Under the pieces are notes generated by a model, which saw nothing but the letters and a program-made list of their open reading frames with translations, was not told the origin of the DNA and did no database searches. A stretch of 64,000 nt of DNA from Rhodopseudomonas pseudopalustris (GTDB taxonomy: Bacteria; Pseudomonadota; Alphaproteobacteria; Rhizobiales; Xanthobacteraceae), in the NCBI RefSeq assembly GCF_900110435.1, contig NZ_FODT01000009.1, forward strand, positions 148,075 through 212,074, read 5' to 3'. Every line of letters starts with the position of its first letter. Position 1 is the stretch's first letter. Shown here piece by piece: positions 1 through 6,922 of this stretch. Made by a program: the position numbers and the translations under genes.

Positions 1-1
1 A

Positions 2-979
2 CGGAACACGCCTGTTCCGGTCGACCGTGAAACAGCCGCACCGTTGGCGGAGATTATCTTCCCGGCGGACATTCAACCGACCGCGCCGCTCTTCAACTCG
101 ACCGTCAGTCGTGCCATCGAGACAGTTATCGAAGAATGGGCCAACTTCGACGCACTATCAGAGATCAACATTCGGCCGTCCAAAACCTGCCTTGTTTACG
201 GAGCTCCAGGGACGGGAAAGACAAGGCTGGCGCTTTGGATCGCGCAACAGCTCGATCTCCCCGTCGTGCTGGTGAAGCTGGACGGGCTCGTTTCGTCGTT
301 CCTCGGCACGACCGCGCGCAATATCGGAAACTTGTTCGCCTTCGCGAACCGTCACCGCTGCATCCTTCTACTCGACGAATTCGACGCGATCGCGAAAGTT
401 CGTGACGATCCCCAGGAGGTTGGCGAGATCAAGCGTGTCGTAAACGCACTTCTGCAGAATCTCGATACGCGCCGCGATGTCGGCTTCACGATTGGCATCA
501 CCAATCACCCGAAGCTCTTGGACACCGCCGTCTGGCGGCGTTTCGAGGTTCAGCTTGAGATTCCCAAGCCGGACTTCGAGATGCGAAAGGCGATCGCCGC
601 GCATTTCATGCCACCAGTAAAGGCCCCGGACATCCACTTGCGCCTAATCGCATGGTTTACTGAAGGTTCGACTGGCGCTGAGATCGAGTCTCTCGTGCGC
701 ACATACAAGAAGGCCACCACCGTTCGTGAGGAGGACAAGCGCGGGCTACTCGATACGCTTCGCCAATTCGCCACGTTGAACGCGGCTCGGGTCCAAAGCG
801 AACGCCGCGCGTTGCTATTCGACGACTCCAGCAATCTGTTTCGGGCGATGCGGGATGATCCGATCCTCGGCTTCTCAATGGCCGACATCGGTGAGATTGC
901 CGGCAAGGACAAATCGACGGTCAGTCGTCAGCTCGGCCGCGCGGCCAAGTCTGGCGAGGCGGAGACGCTAAATGGCTAG
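2..979 (+). CDS. ietA: AAA+ ATPase of an IetAS-like pair (5' end outside window)
   Basis: The reading frame is open from base 2, so the real N-terminus may lie outside the window; the first start codon inside is a TTG at 44 (311 residues from there). It is an AAA+ ATPase: Walker A GAPGTGKT with Lys about residue 59, Walker B CILLLDEFDA, then an Arg-rich VWRRF segment, and a C-terminal helix-turn-helix-like stretch (ADIGEIAGKDKSTVSRQLG). Its stop overlaps the start of the following S8 protease by 8 bp, which implies translational coupling. ATPase/subtilisin pairs of this layout are known as IetAS, described on the Agrobacterium Ti plasmid pTiC58 as a stability and incompatibility module and later listed among anti-phage systems. 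The name rests on this pairing and on the mobile context; without a search it stays probable rather than certain. Confidence 0.72.
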   Translation, partial: RNTPVPVDRETAAPLAEIIFPADIQPTAPLFNSTVSRAIETVIEEWANFDALSEINIRPSKTCLVYGAPGTGKTRLALWIAQQLDLPVVLVKLDGLVSSFLGTTARNIGNLFAFANRHRCILLLDEFDAIAKVRDDPQEVGEIKRVVNALLQNLDTRRDVGFTIGITNHPKLLDTAVWRRFEVQLEIPKPDFEMRKAIAAHFMPPVKAPDIHLRLIAWFTEGSTGAEIESLVRTYKKATTVREEDKRGLLDTLRQFATLNAARVQSERRALLFDDSSNLFRAMRDDPILGFSMADIGEIAGKDKSTVSRQLGRAAKSGEAETLNG

Positions 980-3479
980 TCCCATCCAGATCGTCCTCAA
1001 TCCTGAAAACTATGAGGAAGCGCGTGACGCTGGTGGTGGAGGCGGTCGGAAGGACTTCTTTGCCCACCGCGATGCGGAGTTCACCGCCCATCGCGCCGCG
1101 CTGATGGGCCAAATCGACACGATTGCTGGCGTTCTCAGCGCGCAAGCACAGGGCGATATCGGCTTCGTGAAGGTTATTCTTCGTCGTGAGGCTTGGGCTA
1201 AAAGCCATCGCCCGATCGCCAGCCTGTTTCGGCACGATCGCACCCCTGTAGTTGGCGGCGGAGATCTCGGAGTTATGCTCGTCGAAGCCCGGCCTGGCAC
1301 GCTGCGCCAGGTGGCAGCAGAGATTGCCAAGGCCGAAACCCACACCGAAATGCGCTTCAACGAGCAAAAGCAGAAGGACGAACCTTATCCGTCTGCCCGA
1401 AAGAGCGAGGTCGGTGCCATCGACCGGATCGAACTCTATGGGCCAAGTGATCGGCGCAGCTTCTCGGTCGATGAGGCTGTAGCGTGGCTCTCCAATCCGA
1501 TGACGGGCAGCAGCTATCAAGTCGAGCTGTTTGATAGCCCGCCGCCGCGCTCGGAGTGGGACCGCCTCGACCTGAGCCATCGGCGCCTAGTCGAGAGCTT
1601 CGTTGCCGGCTTCGCCGCACTAGATCGCGGCCTCGTCGTCGAGCGTTTGCCGAACCGTCGCCACAAACAGCCGATCCTCTCTGTCCGACTGGATCAGTCC
1701 GGAGATCAGCCGGTTCTGCGGCTGAATGATGCCCCGGTCAGCGAACGGCGGCGCGAGCTTGCCGCATTCAATCCCGACGTGGGTCGACACCTCCGGCTGC
1801 TCGCCTTCCTTGACAGCCATCCGCTTGTGCGCCGGATCGAACTTCCTGGCATCGTCGTGCGGGCCGCAAGACCCAGCACGGCAGTCGCCCGCGCACGGCC
1901 TACCGATGTCACTATTCCCGTCCGAGACAGCCGCCGCAGTCATCCCCGGCTTGGGATCATCGACGGCGGAATCGGCGAAGCACTGTCAGACTGGATCATC
2001 GACCGGTGGGACGTTCTCGCAGAGGAAGATACCGACCTTGCGCATGGGACGTTCATCGGCGGATTGGCCGCACTGGGCGGCGCGCTTAACGGCGCGGAGA
2101 TTTGCCCCGAGCCCGACGGCGCGGAGTTGGTCGACGTTGCAGTCTTCCCGAACGAACGCAAAGCCGGAGCTTTTGCGTCCTATTATCCCGATGGCTTGCC
2201 GCAATTCTTCGACGAAATGGAGACAGCCATTTCGGACGCTCGCGCTCGACATGGGGTGCGCGTGTTCAACATGAGCCTGAACATCCTTCAGCCTGCGGCA
2301 CCAGATCGTTACAGTCCCCACGCAGCGCGGCTTGACCAGATCGCTGAGAGCAACAACGCCATCGTTTTCATTTCAGCTGGCAACATACAACCGCAAGACC
2401 TGCGCCCTGAATGGCCTGCTGACGCCACGGCGGCGCTCGGCAACCTTGCCACCGCACGCAACGACGGCCTCCTTACGCCGGCCGAGAGCGCGCGCAACGT
2501 CGCTGTGGGAGCTCTCAACCCGCCAGGCCATGATGGATGCCTTCCGTTCGCTCCGACGCGCTACAGCCGACGTGGCCCCGGACTGCGCGCAGGTGTTAAG
2601 CCCGACTTGGCTCACATCGGTGGCGCAGGGTCCCAGCACCCTAAACTTGGCCACGGGCTCTTCTCGATCCTGCCCGACGGCACCATCGTCGATGGCTGCG
2701 GAACTAGCTATGCCGCGCCCCTTGCCGCGAAGACCGCCGCTGTCCTGGATCACGCTATTGAGGGCGAGGTCTCTCGTGAAACCCTGATCGGTCTGCTTGT
2801 TCACCATGCCGAAATGCCGACCCTTTTGCAGGACAAGGCGCTGGCGCCTATCGCCAAACATATGGTCGGATTCGGAATGCCGCCTTCGGCCGATCGCATC
2901 CTGGAAACGGGCGACCACACGATTACTCTAGTTTTCGCATCGCGCATCCAACGTGACCAACAGATCAACTTCCGTTTCCAATGGCCGGCGTCACTGGTCG
3001 GCCCCGAAGGCAAGTGCCGTGGTCGAGCAAAGATCACGCTCGTCTCCACCCCCCCGCTCGACGCCCGTTTTGGATCGGAGTTCGTTCGGGTCAACATCAA
3101 CGCTGTCCTCCAGCAGGAACAAGCCAATGGCGGGTGGAAAGGACGGCTTGAACCACTTTATCTCCCGTCACGGCGGGAGGCTCCTCCGATTGAGGCGGAG
3201 CGCATCGAACATGACCTCAAATGGAGCCCGGTAAAGGTCTTGGCGAAAACCTTCCCTCAGGGCGTGGGTCCCTCGTCGAACTGGCGTCTCTTCGTTGAAT
3301 ACTTGACGCGCGCGGGCGAGGTCATGCCCGAAGAAGGCGTGCCCTTCACAGTGATCGTGACCATCAGTGATCCAGACGCCGAGCAACCGGTTTTCAACGA
3401 TATGCGTCAAAATCTGCAGGCTCTTGGCATCCAGATCGCCGATATCCGTACCGCAGCGCGTATTACTCCCCGGGTTTAA
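972..3479 (+). CDS. ietS: Subtilisin-like S8 serine protease of an IetAS-like pair
   Basis: This 835-residue protein has the three S8 catalytic boxes: Asp331 in LGIIDGG, His358 in LAHGTFIGG and Ser579 in CGTSYAAPLAAK, with a candidate oxyanion Asn in FISAGNIQP. No signal peptide or transmembrane segment is visible, so it should act in the cytoplasm. About 320 residues precede the catalytic domain and 250 follow it, far more than a secreted subtilisin, which fits a sensor/effector architecture. The Asp-to-His spacing is only 27 residues. The start overlaps the ATPase gene by 8 bp. In the characterised IetAS pair the protease is the presumed harmful component and the ATPase controls it; here that is inferred. 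It ends 30 bp from the convergent hipA. Confidence 0.75.
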   Translation: MASPIQIVLNPENYEEARDAGGGGGRKDFFAHRDAEFTAHRAALMGQIDTIAGVLSAQAQGDIGFVKVILRREAWAKSHRPIASLFRHDRTPVVGGGDLGVMLVEARPGTLRQVAAEIAKAETHTEMRFNEQKQKDEPYPSARKSEVGAIDRIELYGPSDRRSFSVDEAVAWLSNPMTGSSYQVELFDSPPPRSEWDRLDLSHRRLVESFVAGFAALDRGLVVERLPNRRHKQPILSVRLDQSGDQPVLRLNDAPVSERRRELAAFNPDVGRHLRLLAFLDSHPLVRRIELPGIVVRAARPSTAVARARPTDVTIPVRDSRRSHPRLGIIDGGIGEALSDWIIDRWDVLAEEDTDLAHGTFIGGLAALGGALNGAEICPEPDGAELVDVAVFPNERKAGAFASYYPDGLPQFFDEMETAISDARARHGVRVFNMSLNILQPAAPDRYSPHAARLDQIAESNNAIVFISAGNIQPQDLRPEWPADATAALGNLATARNDGLLTPAESARNVAVGALNPPGHDGCLPFAPTRYSRRGPGLRAGVKPDLAHIGGAGSQHPKLGHGLFSILPDGTIVDGCGTSYAAPLAAKTAAVLDHAIEGEVSRETLIGLLVHHAEMPTLLQDKALAPIAKHMVGFGMPPSADRILETGDHTITLVFASRIQRDQQINFRFQWPASLVGPEGKCRGRAKITLVSTPPLDARFGSEFVRVNINAVLQQEQANGGWKGRLEPLYLPSRREAPPIEAERIEHDLKWSPVKVLAKTFPQGVGPSSNWRLFVEYLTRAGEVMPEEGVPFTVIVTISDPDAEQPVFNDMRQNLQALGIQIADIRTAARITPRV

Positions 3480-3509
3480 CCGACGATGGGCGGCTCTTTA
3501 TCGACCGCG

Positions 3510-4778
3510 TCATCGCATGGCTCCCGCGATCGTCAAAGCACAGCGATCGGCGCGGTCACGGATCATGTTGGCAAACTGCTCGATAGCCGTTCGGTCCAAC
3601 TCAGGGCGCGAAAGTTCCTCTGCGACTGCGGCTGCTTTCTCGAGGACCTCTTTGCTGATCTCCGCAACCCGTCGTCGTATCAGCGGCAGACCGAGACCTG
3701 TGTCCGCCGCGAACGCTGCCCACCCCTTCGCATCCAGTTCGGCAAGCGTCGCTCGTTTCCCGATCTTCATGGCAAATTTCGGCGAGAGATCGGGATAGGC
3801 AACTGTCGCAAGCAAATCATACAGCGGGGCTAGGCGTGGGCCTTCGTCGCCGTAGAGGATCGAAAAATTCTTGCCGTGTGCGTCGGCGTTCCCGGCGATC
3901 ACATTTAAGATCACCGCATCGAGAAGCTTCAGCACATCGACAGCGGGCCTTGCGGCGACGCGGCGGAGCAGCGCGAAGCAATCCTTGAAGGTCGGCCCGC
4001 CTTCGCTCGCATATTTGGTCTCCGGTGGCACGCCGAGCGCCTGGCAGAAATCCTCCTGATGGATGCGGCGCACAAAGCCATCGTCGCCAATGAGGCGGTC
4101 ATAGCGCTGGACCAGCAGAAACGTTCGATCCTGAACGATGCGGGCTTCTACCGGCGCGACATCGAGGCCGATGGCGGCAGCAAGGCGCATCACGAAGGCC
4201 TCGTTCTCGGTCGTGGCCGCGAAGCGGGATATCGGGGGCTTGAGAATATGCGTCGTGGGCTGGCCCGGAGCAGGCAACGCCACTGCGCCTTCCACCAGAA
4301 CCACCGGCACCTTCGATTGGGCGCCAGCGAGAGAGAGCCGCAAGCCTTCCTCGCCCGCGAGCAATGGGCGGACGGGCAGCGCGTCCAGCACCCGGATCAG
4401 GCCCTCATCGTCAAGCGGGATTGGCCGTTGATCGGGGGCAGGAGCGGTCGGACCTTCGCCGGGCGGCAGAAGCTGGAGCGCGCCCGCCACATCGCCGCCG
4501 AGGCGATCAAGAAGGGCGAAATCATTGGCGCGCGACACGCCGAGTGCCTGAGCCGCGGCGTCGCGCTGGCTTTCCTCCGGCAAGAGACCGCCGAAAAATG
4601 GGCGGCACTCGCGACGACTGAACGGCTCCGTCCGCTTTGGCAGTGAGGCTGACAAGGGCTGCGCCGCCTCGTCGTCGAGCCAAGCCCGCGCATAGGCGAA
4701 GCCGAGTTCACCATGCTTGTCCTGCGTCAGCTGACCCACCAGGCGCCCGTCCCACCAGATATCGAGGGTGCGCGTCAT
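3510..4778 (-). CDS. hipA: HipA-family serine/threonine kinase toxin
   Basis: This 422-residue protein has the HipA layout: an N-terminal couple_hipA-type beta domain (WWDGRLVGQLTQD, then FFGGLLPEE), a P-loop-like Ser region (LSLAGAQSKVPVV) and the kinase catalytic loop NADAHGKNFSI with the probable catalytic base at Asp299, followed by APLYDLL in the DFG position. HipA kinases phosphorylate a translation-related target (GltX in E. coli), which causes growth arrest. The start overlaps the stop of the antitoxin gene by 4 bp (ATGA), so the two genes form one transcript read leftward. No truncation is visible and all kinase motifs are present, so the toxin should be active. Within the conjugative element it is cargo and may stabilise it. 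Confidence 0.9.
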   Translation of the reverse strand: MTRTLDIWWDGRLVGQLTQDKHGELGFAYARAWLDDEAAQPLSASLPKRTEPFSRRECRPFFGGLLPEESQRDAAAQALGVSRANDFALLDRLGGDVAGALQLLPPGEGPTAPAPDQRPIPLDDEGLIRVLDALPVRPLLAGEEGLRLSLAGAQSKVPVVLVEGAVALPAPGQPTTHILKPPISRFAATTENEAFVMRLAAAIGLDVAPVEARIVQDRTFLLVQRYDRLIGDDGFVRRIHQEDFCQALGVPPETKYASEGGPTFKDCFALLRRVAARPAVDVLKLLDAVILNVIAGNADAHGKNFSILYGDEGPRLAPLYDLLATVAYPDLSPKFAMKIGKRATLAELDAKGWAAFAADTGLGLPLIRRRVAEISKEVLEKAAAVAEELSRPELDRTAIEQFANMIRDRADRCALTIAGAMR

Positions 4779-5017
4779 CCCTTCCGCGCTCCTTTGGGAT
4801 CGGGCGGCGGTGTGATATCGAGCGAGCAGCCCAACGCGGCTAGGACCTGAAGTGTCTTGCCGATCTGCGCGGTCGGCTTGCCCGCTTCGAGATCGACGAT
4901 GAAGCGCAGGCCGACGCCAGCTGCGCCGGCAAGCTCGTCCTGCCGCAGGCCAGCGGCCTTGCGGGTTGTCCGGACAATGTCGCCGATCTCGGCGGTGGTG
5001 AGGTTGCGTCTGGCCAT
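4775..5017 (-). CDS. hipB: HipB-like HTH antitoxin
   Basis: A small Cro/CI-type helix-turn-helix protein of 80 residues from the ATG at 5017: IGDIVRTTRKAAGLRQDELA followed by a recognition-helix region GVGLRFIVDLEAGKPTAQIG and a basic tail. An upstream in-frame ATG at 5044 would add nine residues, but that extension would lie across the first operator palindrome (5022-5037), so I prefer 5017; neither start has a strong ribosome site. HipB proteins neutralise HipA by binding it and repress their own operon. Three copies of one palindrome upstream fit that autoregulation. Translationally coupled to hipA. Confidence 0.85.
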   Translation of the reverse strand: MARRNLTTAEIGDIVRTTRKAAGLRQDELAGAAGVGLRFIVDLEAGKPTAQIGKTLQVLAALGCSLDITPPPDPKGARKG

Positions 5018-5021
5018 GATA

Positions 5022-5037
5022 TTTACCGAACGGGAAA
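5022..5037. promoter_or_regulatory. Operator palindrome O1 of hipBA (one mismatch)
   Basis: Sixteen bases, TTTACCG-AA-CGGGAAA: two 7-bp arms with one mismatch around a 2-bp centre, five bases upstream of the preferred hipB start. It has the same architecture as the two sites further upstream. Confidence 0.7.
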
Positions 5038-5070
5038 GTATCATGGATTTCTGAAGAATGTCTATAAGAA

Positions 5071-5086
5071 TTTCCCGCTCGGGAAA
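5071..5086. promoter_or_regulatory. Operator palindrome O2 of hipBA (perfect)
   Basis: TTTCCCG-CT-CGGGAAA, two perfect 7-bp arms around a 2-bp centre. Its start is 49 bp from that of O1. Probable HipB dimer site; binding is inferred. Confidence 0.75.
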
Positions 5087-5120
5087 GCTTGCGCCTCGGG
5101 GTAGCTCCTAGGTCTGAATT

Positions 5121-5136
5121 ATTCCCGCTCGGGAAA
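5121..5136. promoter_or_regulatory. Operator palindrome O3 of hipBA
   Basis: ATTCCCG-CT-CGGGAAA, identical to O2 in the inner 14 bases and mismatched only at the outermost pair. Its start is 50 bp from that of O2, so the three sites share a period of close to five helical turns. Confidence 0.7.
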
Positions 5137-5319
5137 ACGCGCCGGTCGGGAGTCTCAGATGCTGCCGCGGCTCGACGCCAGTCCGCCGATCACCTGTCTT
5201 TCTTCGCCACAGTACGATGACCCCCTGAGCGTTGTTGCAACGCCCCAATTCCTGCCTTTCTTACTCATCCCCGATCCAGGGCCGCGCATCGCGCGGGCCC
5301 GCAAGCGAACGGGGACGAC

Positions 5320-6309
5320 GTGGCGGTCAACCATCAGCAATCGGAAGCAGCCTCACGCGGTGCACGCATGCTGCGCACCGCGCTGGGGCCTGCGGTCGCC
5401 CGATTCCTGGAAGACCCCGCGATCGTCGAGGTCATGCTCAACCCCGATGGGCGGCTCTGGGTCGACCGGCTCTCTGACGGCCTGTCCGATACGGGGGAAC
5501 GACTTTCGGCCGCCGATGGCGAACGCATCATCCGCCTCGTCGCCCATCATGTCGGTGCCGAGGTGCATGACCGACGGCCGCGTGTCTCGGCTGAACTGCC
5601 CGAAACCGGCGAGCGCTTCGAAGGCCTGCTGCCGCCGGTCGTGACGGCTCCGGTCTTTGCGATTCGCAAGCCTGCCGTCGCCGTCTTCACGCTCGACGAC
5701 TATGTCGCCGCGGGCATCATGACGGCCGACCAGGCCGCCATCCTCCGGCAGGCGGTCGCAGCGCGCGCCAACGTCCTCGTTGCCGGCGGAACCAGCACCG
5801 GCAAGACCACGCTGACCAATGCCCTGCTGGCCGAGGTCGCGAAGACAACCGACCGCGTCATCGTCATCGAAGACACCCGCGAGCTGCAATGCAGGGCGCA
5901 GAACATCATCGCCATGCGCACCAAGGACGGCGTCGCGACCCTGTCCGACCTGGTGCGCTCCTCGCTGCGGCTGCGGCCGGATCGGATCCCGATCGGCGAG
6001 GTGCGTGGGGCTGAGGCGCTCGATCTCCTGAAGGCCTGGGGCACCGGCCATCCCGGCGGGATCGGCACGATCCACGCGGGCACCGCGCTCGGTGCGCTGC
6101 GCCGCCTCGAGCAGCTCATCCAGGAAGCTGTCGTCACCGTCCCCCGGGCGCTGATCGCCGAGACCATCGATCTGGTGGCCGTGCTCTCCGGCCGCGGCGC
6201 AGCGCGGCGTCTCGCCGAACTCGCGCGCGTCGAAGGGCTCGGGACGGACACCGACTACCGCCTTTCCCCCGCAACCCAGCCTCCCGACCCACAAGGAGAA
6301 CCCGCATGA
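5320..6309 (+). CDS. trbB: TrbB, VirB11-type conjugation ATPase
   Basis: The 329-residue VirB11/GspE-type hexameric ATPase powers assembly of the P-type (Trb) type IV secretion system at the inner membrane. Walker [10 protein letters not shown] has its Lys at residue 162; the Asp box [12 protein letters not shown], Walker B-like [15 protein letters not shown] and His box [20 protein letters not shown] follow in normal order. The start is a GTG; the frame is open back to a stop at 5218 but has no better start. It is the first gene of the trb operon and its last bases overlap trbC by 4 bp. In many related elements traG lies immediately upstream; here the cargo genes ietAS and hipBA occupy that place. 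Confidence 0.95.
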   Translation: MAVNHQQSEAASRGARMLRTALGPAVARFLEDPAIVEVMLNPDGRLWVDRLSDGLSDTGERLSAADGERIIRLVAHHVGAEVHDRRPRVSAELPETGERFEGLLPPVVTAPVFAIRKPAVAVFTLDDYVAAGIMTADQAAILRQAVAARANVLVAGGTSTGKTTLTNALLAEVAKTTDRVIVIEDTRELQCRAQNIIAMRTKDGVATLSDLVRSSLRLRPDRIPIGEVRGAEALDLLKAWGTGHPGGIGTIHAGTALGALRRLEQLIQEAVVTVPRALIAETIDLVAVLSGRGAARRLAELARVEGLGTDTDYRLSPATQPPDPQGEPA

Positions 6310-6638
6310 TCCAACCTATCGCGCGCGGCCATCAGCGCCTCGCAACCGCCGCCACGGCGCTGACCCTGAGCTTTCTTCTGGCGCCCGCCGCCCATGCATC
6401 CGGCTCCTCGATGCCCTGGGAAGCGCCGCTGCAGTCCATCCTGCAGTCGATCGAGGGGCCGGTCGCCAAGATCATCGCGGTGATCATCATCATCGTCACC
6501 GGCCTGACGCTGGCGTTCGGCGACACGAGCGGAGGATTTCGGCGCCTCATCCAGATCGTCTTCGGCCTGTCGATCGCCTTCGCGGCGTCCAGCTTCTTCC
6601 TGTCGTTCTTCTCGTTCGGCGGCGGGGCGCTCGTCTGA
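6306..6638 (+). CDS. trbC: TrbC pilin (VirB2-like)
   Basis: This 110-residue prepilin has a cleavable N-terminal signal ending near APAAHA, followed by two hydrophobic helices (IIAVIIIIVTGLTLAFG and IVFGLSIAFAASSFFLSFF) separated by a short charged loop, the standard VirB2/TrbC pattern. TrbC subunits are processed, and in RP4 cyclised, and form the conjugative pilus. Start and stop overlap the neighbours (ATGA with trbB, one base with trbD). Confidence 0.92.
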   Translation: MIQPIARGHQRLATAATALTLSFLLAPAAHASGSSMPWEAPLQSILQSIEGPVAKIIAVIIIIVTGLTLAFGDTSGGFRRLIQIVFGLSIAFAASSFFLSFFSFGGGALV

Positions 6639-6919
6639 TGGCGGGCCTCCTGCATCATCCCGATGAAGTCGCGGGCTTCTCGGTTCCGGTCCACCGCGCG
6701 CTGACCGAGCAGATCCTGCTGGGCGGCGCACCGCGCAGCATCGCCATCATGAACGGCACACTCGCCGGCGCTGTCGGTCTCGGATTGCGGCTATGGCTGG
6801 TTGGTCTCCTCATCTGGGCGATCGGCCATTTCGCCGCCGTTTGGGCAGCAAAGCGCGATCCGCTCTTTGTCGAAGTGGGCCGCCGGCATCTGCGCATTCC
6901 GGGCCATCTCTCGGTGTGA
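6638..6919 (+). CDS. trbD: TrbD, VirB3-like inner-membrane T4SS protein
   Basis: A 93-residue protein with a short cytoplasmic N-terminus (VPVHRALTEQILLGGAPR) and one or two hydrophobic segments (LAGAVGLGLRLWLVGLLIWAI), ending in the family-typical DPLFVEVGRRHLRIPGHL. VirB3/TrbD works with the VirB4/TrbE ATPase in pilus biogenesis. It lies directly between trbC and trbE with a 3-bp gap to trbE. Confidence 0.92.
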   Translation: MAGLLHHPDEVAGFSVPVHRALTEQILLGGAPRSIAIMNGTLAGAVGLGLRLWLVGLLIWAIGHFAAVWAAKRDPLFVEVGRRHLRIPGHLSV

Positions 6920-6922
6920 GGC

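Noticed and set aside
5155..5340. A 61-codon leftward frame between hipB and trbB
   Set aside because: No ribosome site, overlaps the trbB start and shows no recognisable motif.
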